A stretch of 64,000 nt of DNA from Flavobacterium okayamense (lineage in GTDB: Bacteria; Bacteroidota; Bacteroidia; Flavobacteriales; Flavobacteriaceae). Below, in pieces: positions 8,812-17,581 of this stretch. Position 1 is the first letter of the stretch. Each line of letters begins with the position of its first letter. A program made the translations under genes and the position numbers. Under the pieces are notes generated by a model. That model had not been told where the DNA came from. It made no database searches and saw only the letters and a list, made by a program, of their open reading frames with translations. Location: NCBI RefSeq assembly GCF_019702945.1, contig NZ_AP024749.1, forward strand, positions 62,001 through 126,000. The letters run 5' to 3'.

Positions 8812-9708
8812 ATGTCGAATAATAATATTTTAAAAGGAGCTGTATTAGTTGGATTAGGCGCTTCTAGTTATGGAATGTTAGCAACATTTGTAAAGTTAGC
8901 ATACAAAGAAAACTTTACAACTGCTGAAGTTACAACTGCGCAATTTGTATATGGTATTTTAGGAATACTTATTATCATGGCTTTTCAAAAAACTAAAAAA
9001 CAAAAAGAAGAAATAAAGATTACAAAAAAGCACATTGTCCAATTATTACTTGCTGGAACATCTTTAGGTCTAACAAGTGTTTTCTACTATTTGTGTGTTA
9101 AGTACATAAACGTATCTATTGCAATAGTATTATTAATGCAAACGGTTTGGATGGGTGTTTTATTAGAATGGTTTTTAGATAAAAAAGCGCCTTCTTTCCA
9201 AAAAATTATAGCCGTAGTCATTGTACTAATTGGAACATTATTGGCAACAAATATTATAAATAGTGAGTTTACTTTAGATTGGAGAGGATTAGCTTTTGGA
9301 ATTTTAGCAGCCGCTTCATTTACTACGACTATGTTTACTGCAAATAAAATAGCTGTTGGTGTAAATAATGCTAAAAGAAGCTTATACATGCTTTTAGGTG
9401 GCGCAATTATCATTGCTATTTTCACATTGATTTCGCAACAAACACCTTTTAATTTTGAAATTTTTGCAAAATGGGGAATATTAGTTGCTTTATTTGGTAC
9501 AATTATCCCTCCTATTTTGATGAATGCAGGTTTTCCCATTACAGGAATTGGCTTAGGCAGTATTGTTTCTTCTCTTGAATTACCAGTTTCGGTTTCAATG
9601 GCATTTTTTATTCTTAACGAACAAGTCATTTTATCACAATGGTTTGGTATTGTTTTAATCATTACAGCAATTGTAATTATGAACTTAAAACTCAAGAGTA
9701 AAATATAG
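8812..9708 (+). CDS. EamA/DMT family transporter
   Basis: A 298-residue inner membrane protein with ten predicted membrane helices arranged as two EamA repeats (about 6-143 and 154-290). The second repeat ends with the typical ILNEQVILSQWFGIVLI pattern (WFGIVLI..AIV). Family members export amino acids, nucleobases or other small metabolites by proton exchange; the substrate is unknown. It has its own upstream -7 element and no operon partner. A 210-codon open frame on the opposite strand is an antisense shadow. Confidence 0.88.
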   Translation: MSNNNILKGAVLVGLGASSYGMLATFVKLAYKENFTTAEVTTAQFVYGILGILIIMAFQKTKKQKEEIKITKKHIVQLLLAGTSLGLTSVFYYLCVKYINVSIAIVLLMQTVWMGVLLEWFLDKKAPSFQKIIAVVIVLIGTLLATNIINSEFTLDWRGLAFGILAAASFTTTMFTANKIAVGVNNAKRSLYMLLGGAIIIAIFTLISQQTPFNFEIFAKWGILVALFGTIIPPILMNAGFPITGIGLGSIVSSLELPVSVSMAFFILNEQVILSQWFGIVLIITAIVIMNLKLKSKI

Positions 9709-9803
9709 TTATTAACCAATATTTGTTAAAATATTAATCAAATCTCAAAATATTAGCCTTTATTTTTTGGTATTTTTACATCACTAACAATAAAACTAAA
9801 ATT

Positions 9804-10505
9804 ATGAGAAAATTATTTGCCGAATTATTCGGAACTTTTTGGTTAGTTTTTGGCGGTTGTGGTAGCGCTTTGTTTGCTGCCGGAATTCCAGATTTAGGGA
9901 TAGGCTTCGCTGGTGTAGCATTAGCATTTGGTTTAACAGTTTTAACAATGGCTTATGCTGTAGGTCATATTTCAGGAGGACATTTTAATCCAGCGGTAAC
10001 AATAGGACTTTGGATAAGTGGAAGATTTAATTCTAAAGAGATTGCTCCCTATATACTTTCGCAATGTGTTGGCGCTATTTTAGCAGCAACATTTTTATAT
10101 TTGATTTTATCAGGAAAAGAAGGATTCTCAATAGATGCAACCCAAGCAGGGGCATTTGCAAGTAATGGTTATGATTCATTTTCTCCACAAAACTACGCAA
10201 TGGTAAGTGCATTTATTGCCGAATTTGTCTTAACAATGTTTTTTATTATTATTATAATTGGAGCAACAGACAAACTTGCTAATACAAAATTTGCGGGATT
10301 AGCGATTGGTTTAGCTTTAACTTTAATCCACCTAATCTCTATTCCAATAACTAATACATCTGTAAATCCTGCTCGTTCATTATCACAAGCTCTATTTGTA
10401 GGAGGCGAGCCTTTAATGCAACTTTGGTTGTTTTGGGTTGCACCAATTTTAGGAGCATTACTTGGCGGTTTGCTTTATAAAAATCTTTTACAAGACAATA
10501 AATAA
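9804..10505 (+). CDS. aqpZ: Aquaporin Z
   Basis: A 233-residue MIP channel, the normal length of AqpZ. Both half-helix motifs are present: HFNPAVT (about 59-65) and SVNPARS (about 188-194), with six membrane helices around them. The residue after the second NPA is Arg, the selectivity-filter arginine. The first filter position near [13 protein letters not shown] and the His in LTLIHLIS (about 173) fit a water-selective pore rather than a glycerol facilitator. It should move water across the inner membrane. The gene is monocistronic with a strong terminator. Confidence 0.95.
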   Translation: MRKLFAELFGTFWLVFGGCGSALFAAGIPDLGIGFAGVALAFGLTVLTMAYAVGHISGGHFNPAVTIGLWISGRFNSKEIAPYILSQCVGAILAATFLYLILSGKEGFSIDATQAGAFASNGYDSFSPQNYAMVSAFIAEFVLTMFFIIIIIGATDKLANTKFAGLAIGLALTLIHLISIPITNTSVNPARSLSQALFVGGEPLMQLWLFWVAPILGALLGGLLYKNLLQDNK

Positions 10506-10510
10506 TATTT

Positions 10511-10545
10511 AAAAAGGAGAAGTTATACTTCTCCTTTTTATTTTT
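10511..10545 (+). terminator. Rho-independent terminator after aqpZ
   Basis: AAAAGGAGAAG and CTTCTCCTTTTT form a perfect stem around TTATA, followed by a T tract. The T tract overlaps a TATTTTTG promoter-like element for the next gene. Confidence 0.85.
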
Positions 10546-10546
10546 G
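10539..10546 (+). promoter_or_regulatory. Possible -7 element inside the aqpZ terminator tail
   Basis: TATTTTTG matches TAnnTTTG and ends only 4 bases before the ATG at 10551. If used, the transcript would be nearly leaderless. It is equally explained as the terminator T tract. Confidence 0.3.
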
Positions 10547-10550
10547 CAAT

Positions 10551-11147
10551 ATGAATCTTTTTGAAAATGATAAAATAATTTTACCACTATCGGATGGTAT
10601 TTTTGAATATTACCCAAGTTTTTTTAATTCTGAAAAAGCTAATGAATTATTTTATTTACTAAAAAAAGATATTACTTGGCAACAAGACTCAATTACACTA
10701 TTTGGAAAAACACATTTACAACCAAGACTTACAGCCCTATATGGAAATAACGGAAAAAGCTATAAATATTCAAATGTTGTAATGCATCCAAAAAATTTCA
10801 CTCCATTATTAACTCACATAAAAGAAGAAATAGAGGCAATTTGCCACGAAAACTTCACAACAGTTTTACTTAATTTATATAGAGATGGAAATGACAGCAA
10901 TGGTTGGCATTCCGATAATGAAAAAGAACTTGGAAGAGACCCAATAATCGCTTCATTAAGTTTAGGAGAAGAAAGGAGTTTTCATATAAAAAACAATACA
11001 AAAGAGGAAAAATTTAAATTGAATCTTGAACCCGGAAGCCTTTTACTAATGAAACAAGGCTCTCAAGTACATTATAAACATCAAATTCCAAAGACTCAAT
11101 TATCTAAAAAACCAAGAATAAATTTGACGTTTAGAACAATTCTTTAA
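10551..11147 (+). CDS. AlkB-like 2-oxoglutarate/Fe(II) dioxygenase
   Basis: A 198-residue cytoplasmic protein of the AlkB/ALKBH2 family. The iron ligands are visible: HSD in GWHSDNEKELG (about 119-121) and the distal His in QVHYKHQIPK (about 175-178). The 2-oxoglutarate-binding Arg is in PRINLTFR (about 188). The GRDPIIASLSLGEERSF segment is also typical. Known members repair alkylated bases in DNA by oxidative demethylation; RNA or other nucleic acid substrates are possible. The ATG lies 4 bases after the aqpZ terminator. Confidence 0.9.
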   Translation: MNLFENDKIILPLSDGIFEYYPSFFNSEKANELFYLLKKDITWQQDSITLFGKTHLQPRLTALYGNNGKSYKYSNVVMHPKNFTPLLTHIKEEIEAICHENFTTVLLNLYRDGNDSNGWHSDNEKELGRDPIIASLSLGEERSFHIKNNTKEEKFKLNLEPGSLLLMKQGSQVHYKHQIPKTQLSKKPRINLTFRTIL

Positions 11148-11291
11148 AATATTTATATCTTTTATTCTAAAAGCAGCTCTCGAATTAAAAAAAAATCAAA
11201 AATTAAAAAAGTTATTTCTTGAATAATATTTTTTTGTAATATTGAACTATTAACCATTAAAATTAGAACTACAGATTAAATTTTTCAGGTA

Positions 11292-11573
11292 ATGAAAAAG
11301 AAGAAAATTTCAGAATTAGACAATGAAACTTTAGAGCGAATTGTCACTATGGCACAAGAGGAAAAAAAACCTTTTGAAGTAATTAAAGAAGAATTCGGAG
11401 TAAATGAAAATGATGTAACCGAATTAATGCGAAAAAAAATATCAAAAGATGCTTTTGAAACTTGGAAAAAGAAAGCGACTGCATCTAAACCAAAACCAAA
11501 ACCTCAACGATTTAATGATATTGAAGATGATGATTTAGACACTAAATACTACTTTAAAAATAAATTTGACTAA
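11292..11573 (+). CDS. DUF2805/TIGR03643 family protein
   Basis: A 93-residue, very basic protein. The first 60 residues form a helix-turn-helix-like unit (TLERIVTMAQEEKKPFEVIKEEFG, then NENDVTELMRKKISKDAFETWKKK) that matches the TIGR03643/DUF2805 family. The tail holds a KPKPKP stretch and an acidic EDDDLD patch. The function is unknown; the arrangement of helices suggests nucleic-acid binding. It is followed closely by a terminator. Confidence 0.8.
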   Translation: MKKKKISELDNETLERIVTMAQEEKKPFEVIKEEFGVNENDVTELMRKKISKDAFETWKKKATASKPKPKPQRFNDIEDDDLDTKYYFKNKFD

Positions 11574-11575
11574 CT

Positions 11576-11601
11576 AATCCCGAGAAATCGGGATTTTTTT
11601 T
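11576..11601 (+). terminator. Rho-independent terminator
   Basis: AATCCCGA / TCGGGATT stem with GAAA tetraloop and T8 tail, directly after the DUF2805 stop codon. Confidence 0.9.
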
Positions 11602-11648
11602 GTAACAAAATTCTAATATTATCTACTTATTACAAAAGATTTATACAA

Positions 11649-13508
11649 ATGAAAAAAATAATCCTTTCAATTGCATTAGTAAGTTTATTGTGGAGCTGTA
11701 AACCTACTGCAACTACAACTAGAAATGATGTTGATGTTACTATTGACTTAGTAAACGTAAAAGACGACAAAGTGATGGTTACAATTGTTCCACCAACAAT
11801 GACAACCGAAACAACTACTTTCATGATTCCTAAAACTGTACCAGGAACATATTCTGAAGACAATTATGGTCGTTTTATTGAAAATGTAAAAGCATTTGAT
11901 GCAAAGGGTAATACGTTATCAATCGCAAAATTAGATGAAAACTCATATAAAATAAACAATGCAAAATCATTGGCAAAAATAACATATTGGGTAAACGATT
12001 CATTTGATACTGAAACTGGTGGACATTTTTCTGGTGAAAGTACAGATGTTTTTTCACCTGCAGGAACAAACATTAAAGCAGGAGAAAACTTTATGTTAAA
12101 TACTCATGGATTTGTTGGGTATTTCGGAGACAAAACAGAAGCACCATACAAATTGACTATTACACATCCTTCTAGTTTATTGGGAGTTTCTGCAATGACA
12201 GATACTGATGCAAGCGAAACTTCAGATGTATTTTATAGTTCAAAATATGCTACTCTAGTAGAAAATCCATTAATGTATTCTAAACCTGATTTTACTTCTT
12301 TCATGGTTGATGATATGGAAATTATAATTAGTGTATATTCTCCAAATGCAAAATATACTGCTAAGGACATTACACCTAACATGGAAACTATGATGAAAGC
12401 GCAAAAGCGTTTTCTTGGTGAAATGAATACAACTAAAAAATATGCTATCTTATTGTACTTATCAGATATGCAAGCTAATGACGCCAAAGGTTTTGGAGCT
12501 TTAGAGCACCCAACATCGACAACTGTTGTAATGCCTGAAATGATGGGATTAGAGATGTTACAAGAACAATTAAAAGATGTAGTTTCTCATGAGTTTTTCC
12601 ATATTGTAACTCCATTAACAGTTCATTCAAATGAAATTCAATATTTTGACTTCAACAATCCTCAAATGTCGGAACATTTATGGATGTATGAAGGAGTTAC
12701 TGAATATTTTGCTAATTTATTCCAAGTTAATCAAGGATTAATTGATCAAGATGAATTCTTTGAAAGAATGGCTGGAAAAATCCGTCAATCAAGACAAATG
12801 AATGACAAAATGAGTTTTACTAAAATGAGTAAAAACGTATTAGAAGCACCCTATAAAGATCAATATATAAATGTTTACCAAAAAGGAGCTTTAATTGCGA
12901 TGTGTGTTGACATTATTATTCGTGAGAATAGCAATGGTGAAAGAGGAATTTTAGATTTAATGAATAAACTTTCTCAAGAATTTGGTACTTCAAAAGCATT
13001 TAAAGATAACGAATTATTTGGTAGAATTACTGAATTAACTTATCCAGAAGTTGGTGTATTTTTACAAATGTATGTAGCTGGAGAAACACCAATCAATTAC
13101 GATGAATTTTTCGCTAAAATGGGAGTAACTGAAGCAACTGTTGAAACTACTGGAAACCCTTTCTTAAAAGGAGGACAAGTTCCTTACATCACTGTTGATC
13201 CTTCAACAAAAGAAATAAAAATTTTACCAAGTATTGAACTTAATGAGTTTATGACAACTTTAGGTTTAAAAAATGATGATAAAATTTTAGCTGTTAACGG
13301 TACAAACTACAACTTAGATAATATCTATGATTTAGTAATGAGCAGCATGAACTGGAAAGATGGTGAAGATATTACAATGAAAATTAACCGTGATGGAAAA
13401 GATATGGATATCAAAGGTAAAATTGTAATGCCAAAAGAGAAAAAAGACGGGTATCAAGCAACTGACGATAATAAAAAAGCATTACGCGAAGCTTGGTTAA
13501 GAGGATAA
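11649..13508 (+). CDS. M61 family metallopeptidase, lipoprotein, with PDZ domain
   Basis: A 619-residue protein. The N-terminal lipobox LLWSC gives Cys17 for lipidation. An N-terminal beta domain typical of M61 (about 30-200) is followed by the zinc motif HEFFH (about 315-319) and the third ligand region MYEGVTEYFA (about 350). A PDZ-like C-terminal domain covers about 520-600 (DDKILAVNGTNYNL). M61 peptidases are glycyl aminopeptidase relatives acting on exported peptides; the precise substrate is unknown. The gene stands alone between terminators. Confidence 0.92.
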   Translation: MKKIILSIALVSLLWSCKPTATTTRNDVDVTIDLVNVKDDKVMVTIVPPTMTTETTTFMIPKTVPGTYSEDNYGRFIENVKAFDAKGNTLSIAKLDENSYKINNAKSLAKITYWVNDSFDTETGGHFSGESTDVFSPAGTNIKAGENFMLNTHGFVGYFGDKTEAPYKLTITHPSSLLGVSAMTDTDASETSDVFYSSKYATLVENPLMYSKPDFTSFMVDDMEIIISVYSPNAKYTAKDITPNMETMMKAQKRFLGEMNTTKKYAILLYLSDMQANDAKGFGALEHPTSTTVVMPEMMGLEMLQEQLKDVVSHEFFHIVTPLTVHSNEIQYFDFNNPQMSEHLWMYEGVTEYFANLFQVNQGLIDQDEFFERMAGKIRQSRQMNDKMSFTKMSKNVLEAPYKDQYINVYQKGALIAMCVDIIIRENSNGERGILDLMNKLSQEFGTSKAFKDNELFGRITELTYPEVGVFLQMYVAGETPINYDEFFAKMGVTEATVETTGNPFLKGGQVPYITVDPSTKEIKILPSIELNEFMTTLGLKNDDKILAVNGTNYNLDNIYDLVMSSMNWKDGEDITMKINRDGKDMDIKGKIVMPKEKKDGYQATDDNKKALREAWLRG

Positions 13509-13532
13509 TTATTCTCTTCACATTAAACATAT

Positions 13533-13567
13533 AATCCTCAAAGTACTCAGTATTTTGAGGATTTTTT
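13533..13567 (+). terminator. Rho-independent terminator after the M61 peptidase gene
   Basis: AATCCTCAAA pairs with TTTTGAGGATT, with an inner GTACT/AGTAT pairing, then a T6 tail. Confidence 0.8.
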
Positions 13568-13595
13568 CTTTTATTTGTGTACCAAAATTAAAACT

Positions 13596-14900
13596 ATGCA
13601 CAATCCTCCTTACTTTACAGACGATACAATTGTTTTTGGAATATTAATGATTCTAATAGGATTTGTTTTCTACACCTCTTCTAAAGAAGAAGGTTTTTGG
13701 AAAAAATTCTATGGAATTGTACCTGCTTTGTTAATGTGTTATTTATTGCCTTCAATTTTTAGTTCATTACATATAATTGCTCCAGAATGGACAGAACTAA
13801 ATGACCAAAATGAAGTAATCGAAAAAAGTTCTAAAATCTATTTTGTTGCGAGTCGTTATTTATTACCTGCAGCATTGGTATTAATGACATTAAGCATTGA
13901 TTTAAAAGCGCTTATCAATCTTGGACCTAAAGCTTTAATTGTTTTTCTAGCAGGAACTTTAGGTATCATTTTAGGAGGACCAATAGCAATTTTAATTGTT
14001 TCAATTTTTTCACCTGAAACTGTAGGAGGAGCTGATTTTGACGCAGTTTGGCGTGGGCTTTCTACTTTAGCTGGAAGTTGGATAGGTGGTGGCGCAAATC
14101 AAGCCGCAATGCTTGAAATCTTCAAATACAATCAAGAAAAATACGGTGGAATGGTATTAGTTGATATTGTGGTTGCAAATATCGGAATGGCAGCTTTACT
14201 TTATGGAATTGGGAAAAAAGAAATAATAAACAAATGGCTTAAGGCTGATAATTCATCTATTCAAGAATTACAAGACAAAGTATCAAGTTATCAAGAAAGT
14301 GTAAAACGAAACCCTTCCTTATCAGATTATATGATTATTGGAGCAATAGCTTTTGGTGCTGTAGGATTTTCTCATTGGGGTTCACAAGTTTTGGCTGATT
14401 TTTTCAATTCTACTTTTGAAAGTGTTCGTGATCCTAAGAGTTTCATTTCTACTTTTGGAGGAACTTTCTTTTGGATGATAACTTTGGCTACAATAATTGG
14501 TATTGCGTTGTCATTTACCAAGTTAAAATCGTATGAAGGAGCAGGGGCTAGTAAAATTGGTAGTATTTTTATTTATATTCTTGTAGCTTCAATCGGTATG
14601 AAAATGGATTTAAGTGCCGTTTTAGATAATCCCGGACTTATTTTAGTAGGTATAATTTGGATGATAATTCATTTTATTATCATATTTTTGGTTGCCAAAA
14701 TTATTAGAGCTCCTTACTTCTTTATTGCAGTGGGTAGTCAAGCAAACGTTGGAGGAGCCGCTTCGGCACCAGTTGTAGCTTCGGCATTTCATCCATCGTT
14801 AGCTAGTGTAGGGGTTTTATTAGCAATATTTGGTTATGTTGTAGGAACTTATGGTGCAATTTTATGTACATTTTTAATGGAAATTGCTGCACCAAAATAA
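13596..14900 (+). CDS. DUF819 family membrane protein (YjcL-like)
   Basis: A 434-residue inner membrane protein with about ten to twelve hydrophobic helices and conserved small-residue loops (GSWIGGGANQAAM, about 163-175; GSQANVGGAASAPVVA, about 385-400) typical of DUF819. These glycine-rich loops resemble substrate sites in related carrier folds, but no substrate is established here. I chose the ATG at 13596; a TTG at 13575 would add seven residues but lies only 8 bases after the terminator. The next gene follows after 15 bases and may be co-transcribed. Confidence 0.87.
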   Translation: MHNPPYFTDDTIVFGILMILIGFVFYTSSKEEGFWKKFYGIVPALLMCYLLPSIFSSLHIIAPEWTELNDQNEVIEKSSKIYFVASRYLLPAALVLMTLSIDLKALINLGPKALIVFLAGTLGIILGGPIAILIVSIFSPETVGGADFDAVWRGLSTLAGSWIGGGANQAAMLEIFKYNQEKYGGMVLVDIVVANIGMAALLYGIGKKEIINKWLKADNSSIQELQDKVSSYQESVKRNPSLSDYMIIGAIAFGAVGFSHWGSQVLADFFNSTFESVRDPKSFISTFGGTFFWMITLATIIGIALSFTKLKSYEGAGASKIGSIFIYILVASIGMKMDLSAVLDNPGLILVGIIWMIIHFIIIFLVAKIIRAPYFFIAVGSQANVGGAASAPVVASAFHPSLASVGVLLAIFGYVVGTYGAILCTFLMEIAAPK

Positions 14901-14915
14901 AATTGATTTAGATAA

Positions 14916-15626
14916 ATGAGAAAAATTTTCGTATTAAGTTTAGTATTAATTAGCATTTTTGCTTGTACAAAAAAAGAAACAACAGGTAATTTACATTTAA
15001 CAGGTAATGTTGAAGGTTTAGGGCAAGGAAAACTATACATTAGTAAAATTCAAGACTCTACATTAGTTGTTTTAGACAGTATAACAATTAAAGGTAAATC
15101 TAATTTTGAAAGTTTCTTGAATATTGACGGTCCTGAAGTTTTATACTTGTTTTTAGATCGTGGACAAACACAATCTATCGATAACAGCATACCTTTTTTT
15201 GCTGAACCTGGAGAAATGTCAATAAATACAAAACTGAAAGAGTTTTTTAATGCAGCTAAAATTACAGGTTCAAAAAATCACGAATTATGGACTGAGTTTA
15301 GTAAGCTAAATCAAAGGTTTACAGAAGACAATTTAGATTTAATTGAAAAACGTTTACAAAACGAAATAAACTTTAGCCAAGAAAGACAAGATAGCATTGA
15401 CAAGGCTTATGAAAAGTTAATCAAAAGAAAATACCTTTATGTTGTTAATTATGCAATGAATCATGCTGATCATGAAATTGCCCCTTATTTAGCAATTACA
15501 GAAATTGCAGATGTTAATGTGATGTATTTAGATTCCATCGCAAATAAAATGTCTCCAGAAGTTTCAGAATCGAAATACGGGAAGATTCTTAAAGAACATA
15601 TTAAAGAGGTTAAAAACAATCAATAA
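14916..15626 (+). CDS. DUF4369 domain lipoprotein
   Basis: A 236-residue protein with a lipobox (SIFAC, Cys about 17) and a DUF4369 domain (about 25-130: GNVEGLGQGKLYISKI...DSI, then SINTKLKEFFNAAKITGS). In many Bacteroidota proteins DUF4369 precedes a TlpA-like thioredoxin domain, but here the chain ends in a charged helical region with no CxxC motif, so it is not a thiol oxidoreductase. It is probably anchored in the inner or outer membrane facing the periplasm. The function is unknown. Confidence 0.8.
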   Translation: MRKIFVLSLVLISIFACTKKETTGNLHLTGNVEGLGQGKLYISKIQDSTLVVLDSITIKGKSNFESFLNIDGPEVLYLFLDRGQTQSIDNSIPFFAEPGEMSINTKLKEFFNAAKITGSKNHELWTEFSKLNQRFTEDNLDLIEKRLQNEINFSQERQDSIDKAYEKLIKRKYLYVVNYAMNHADHEIAPYLAITEIADVNVMYLDSIANKMSPEVSESKYGKILKEHIKEVKNNQ

Positions 15627-15652
15627 AAAAGAGGCTTTTGAGCCTCTTTTTT
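15625..15652 (+). terminator. Rho-independent terminator after the DUF4369 gene
   Basis: AAAAGAGGCT / AGCCTCTTTT stem with TTTG loop and a T tail, overlapping the stop codon. Confidence 0.85.
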
Positions 15653-15710
15653 ATTTCAATATTTTAGACACTCCTGAAGTCCGCTTTTCTTTAAACCTTG
15701 AGTTTTTTCC

Positions 15711-15744
15711 AAAAAAAAAGAGAAAACTTTCGTTTTCTCTTTTT
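15711..15744 (-). terminator. Terminator of the tRNA-Thr transcript
   Basis: On the minus strand AAAAAGAGAAAAC, GAAAG, then TTTTCTCTTTTT form a hairpin with a long T tail beginning 2 bases after the tRNA 3' end. Confidence 0.8.
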
Positions 15745-15745
15745 G

Positions 15746-15819
15746 AGCCGATGGAGGGACTCGAACCCACGACCTGCTGATTACAAATCAGCTGCTCTAG
15801 CCAGCTGAGCTACACCGGC
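15746..15819 (-). tRNA. tRNA-Thr (anticodon UGU)
   Basis: The minus strand folds into a complete cloverleaf. The acceptor stem is GCCGGTG/CATCGGC, the D arm is GCTCAGCTGGCTAGAGC, the anticodon stem CTGAT/ATCAG encloses TTGTA with anticodon TGT, and the T arm contains GGTTCGAGTCC. The CCA end is not encoded. A canonical promoter lies upstream and a terminator just downstream, so it is a single-gene unit. Confidence 0.96.
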
Positions 15820-15834
15820 GGCTCTAAAGCGGTG

Positions 15835-15864
15835 CAAATATAATTCGGAAATTTACATTTGCAA
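15835..15864 (-). promoter_or_regulatory. Promoter of tRNA-Thr
   Basis: On the minus strand TTG (15864-15862), a 19-base spacer, then TATATTTG (15842-15835), the exact Bacteroidota sigma-A arrangement. The mature tRNA begins 16 bases later. Confidence 0.85.
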
Positions 15865-15894
15865 AAAAAAATCCGCTTTTTTTTACTATTTTTT

Positions 15895-16164
15895 TTAGTT
15901 CAATCCGTTGATTTTTTCAACTACCTGATTTACAAATCCTTCGAAATCTTTACGAACTTGTCTAAAATGAGCTTTTTTGTTTTCAACTTCACGATTATTG
16001 ATTTTTACTAACAATTCATCGTAAGTGCTGTAAATAGAATCAACAATTTCGTCTGTTTTTTCAGTAGGTTTTCCACCATTAGTAATTTCCCATACATATA
16101 CAATGTCTACTAAATCTCCTAAAACATAGTTGATTTCTTTTTTCAAGTTTTTAACGCTTGCCAT
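15895..16164 (-). CDS. Conserved hypothetical protein, 89 residues
   Basis: A small, mostly helical cytoplasmic protein (helices about 3-30, 38-60 and 62-88) with no motif I recognise. The ATG at 16164 (start MASVKNLKKE) is chosen over an in-frame ATG at 16191 because a perfect -7 element covers 16189-16196, so the upstream ATG would not be within the transcript. It is transcribed divergently from the DUF2200 gene. The function is unknown. Confidence 0.75.
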   Translation of the reverse strand: MASVKNLKKEINYVLGDLVDIVYVWEITNGGKPTEKTDEIVDSIYSTYDELLVKINNREVENKKAHFRQVRKDFEGFVNQVVEKINGLN

Positions 16165-16188
16165 TTTGTTTACATTTAAAATTCGGTG

Positions 16189-16196
16189 CAAAGATA
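16189..16196 (-). promoter_or_regulatory. -7 promoter element deciding the start of the 89-residue gene
   Basis: The minus strand reads TATCTTTG, a perfect TAnnTTTG match, 25 bases before the chosen ATG. Confidence 0.6.
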
Positions 16197-16208
16197 ATTA
16201 TTTTAGTT

Positions 16209-16229
16209 AATACTTAGTTGTTAAGTATT
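16209..16229. promoter_or_regulatory. Palindrome between divergent promoters, candidate operator
   Basis: Perfect inverted repeat AATACTTA-N5-TAAGTATT. It lies where the -33 regions of the two divergent promoters would be (16189-16196 minus and 16218-16248 plus). No T tract follows, so it is not a terminator. The bound protein is unknown. Confidence 0.45.
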
Positions 16230-16248
16230 TGTTGTTTTTTTATATTTG
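16218..16248 (+). promoter_or_regulatory. Promoter of the DUF2200 gene
   Basis: TTG at 16218-16220, 20-base spacer, TATATTTG at 16241-16248, then ATG at 16268. Confidence 0.7.
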
Positions 16249-16267
16249 AATATTAAACTCATTAAAA

Positions 16268-16621
16268 ATGAACAACCTCGAACGCGTATATAAAATGTCT
16301 TTTGCAAGTGTTTATCCGCATTATGTTACCAAAGTAGAGAAAAAAGGTCGCACTGTTGAAGAGTTGCATACTGTCATTTTTTGGTTAACGGGTTACAACG
16401 AAAAAGATTTAGAAAATATCATTACTAATAAAGTTAATTTTGAAGATTTCTTTACCAATGCGCCACAAATGAATGCAAACGCTAAAAAAATTACAGGTGT
16501 AATTTGTGGTTATCGCGTTGAAGATATTGAAGATAAAATTATGCAACAAGTTCGTTACCTTGATAAATTAATAGACGAATTAGCAAAAGGTAAAAAAATG
16601 GAGAAAATTTTACGCGAGTAA
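16268..16621 (+). CDS. DUF2200 family protein
   Basis: A 117-residue cytoplasmic protein covering the whole DUF2200 family: [24 protein letters not shown] (about 6-29), [10 protein letters not shown] (about 34-43), [12 protein letters not shown] (about 58-69) and [29 protein letters not shown]. The family is related in layout to YdhG/DUF1801-like proteins but has no established function. Its stop codon abuts the convergent manA gene. Confidence 0.87.
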   Translation: MNNLERVYKMSFASVYPHYVTKVEKKGRTVEELHTVIFWLTGYNEKDLENIITNKVNFEDFFTNAPQMNANAKKITGVICGYRVEDIEDKIMQQVRYLDKLIDELAKGKKMEKILRE

Positions 16622-17581
16622 TTATATCCAAACTTCAAGTAAGTTGGCATTACCCGAAATTATAGCTTTTTCAATTTTAGCTGGAAGCAAAACAGTATCG
16701 CCCATTTTATAAGAATACAAAGTATTTTCAACTTCTAATGAAAATTCGCCTTGTGTACACATGAAAACCGCAAACGAACCCTTATGGGCCTCCCAATTCA
16801 TTTTTCCTTCTAAAGGAATAACATTAGTTTTGAAATAATCACAATGTACTGTTTTATTGCTATGATTAATTTTGTTTTCATAATCAACCTTAGCTTTTGT
16901 AGTATTGAAATTAATTGCGTCTAAAGCTAAATCTGTATGTAACTCACGACCATTTCCATTAGCATCTACTCTATCCCAATCGTATACTCTATAAGTAACA
17001 TCGCTAGTTTGTTGAATTTCGGCAATTACAACACCGCCACCAATAGCATGAATTGTTCCGGTTTCTAAAAAGAAAATATCTCCTTTTTTAACTTCTGTTT
17101 CATCTAAAAGTGAAATCAATTCTTTAGAAGCTAATTTCGCTAAATATTCATCTTTATTAGAATCCTTTTTAAAGCCTACTACTAATCGTGAGCCTTTATC
17201 GGCTTGCATAACATACCACATTTCGGTTTTCCCAAAAGAGTTATGGCGCTTTTGAGCCAATTCATCATTAGGATGCAATTGAATTGATAAATCTTCTTTA
17301 GCATCAATAAACTTGAATAACAATGGAAATTGTTTGCCAAAACGTTCTAAAACACTTTTCCCTAAAATTTCAACTGGATATAATTCGATAAGTTCATTTA
17401 AATCTTTACCTTTTAAATCACCATTGCTTACTACACTAACATCATTAGGAACAGTTGACAATTCCCAACTCTCACCTGTAGTCTCAGATGTAATTTCTTT
17501 ATTTAAAACAGATTGTAATTTGGTTCCGCCCCAAATTCTATCTTTTAAAATAGGCTTAAATTGTAAAGGATAAAACTTCAT
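16622..17581 (-). CDS. manA: Mannose-6-phosphate isomerase, class I
   Basis: A 319-residue zinc enzyme interconverting fructose-6-phosphate and mannose-6-phosphate. The cupin metal ligands are visible: QLHPND (His about 102), Glu in KTEMWY (about 118) and the His in TGTIHAIGGG (about 178). It is of the short Bacillus/Bacteroidota type. It is the entry to GDP-mannose and could feed the polysaccharide locus further right. It directly abuts queD and is probably co-transcribed as idi-queD-manA. Confidence 0.93.
   Translation of the reverse strand: MKFYPLQFKPILKDRIWGGTKLQSVLNKEITSETTGESWELSTVPNDVSVVSNGDLKGKDLNELIELYPVEILGKSVLERFGKQFPLLFKFIDAKEDLSIQLHPNDELAQKRHNSFGKTEMWYVMQADKGSRLVVGFKKDSNKDEYLAKLASKELISLLDETEVKKGDIFFLETGTIHAIGGGVVIAEIQQTSDVTYRVYDWDRVDANGNGRELHTDLALDAINFNTTKAKVDYENKINHSNKTVHCDYFKTNVIPLEGKMNWEAHKGSFAVFMCTQGEFSLEVENTLYSYKMGDTVLLPAKIEKAIISGNANLLEVWI

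Noticed and set aside
9087..9719. 210-codon open frame on the minus strand across the DMT exporter gene
   Set aside because: It lies wholly antisense to a clear EamA transporter, has no signal or domain I recognise, and mirrors the hydrophobic codon pattern of the plus strand.
10351..10617. 88-codon minus-strand frame over the aqpZ tail and AlkB start
   Set aside because: It crosses a strong terminator and two well-supported genes; no family resemblance.
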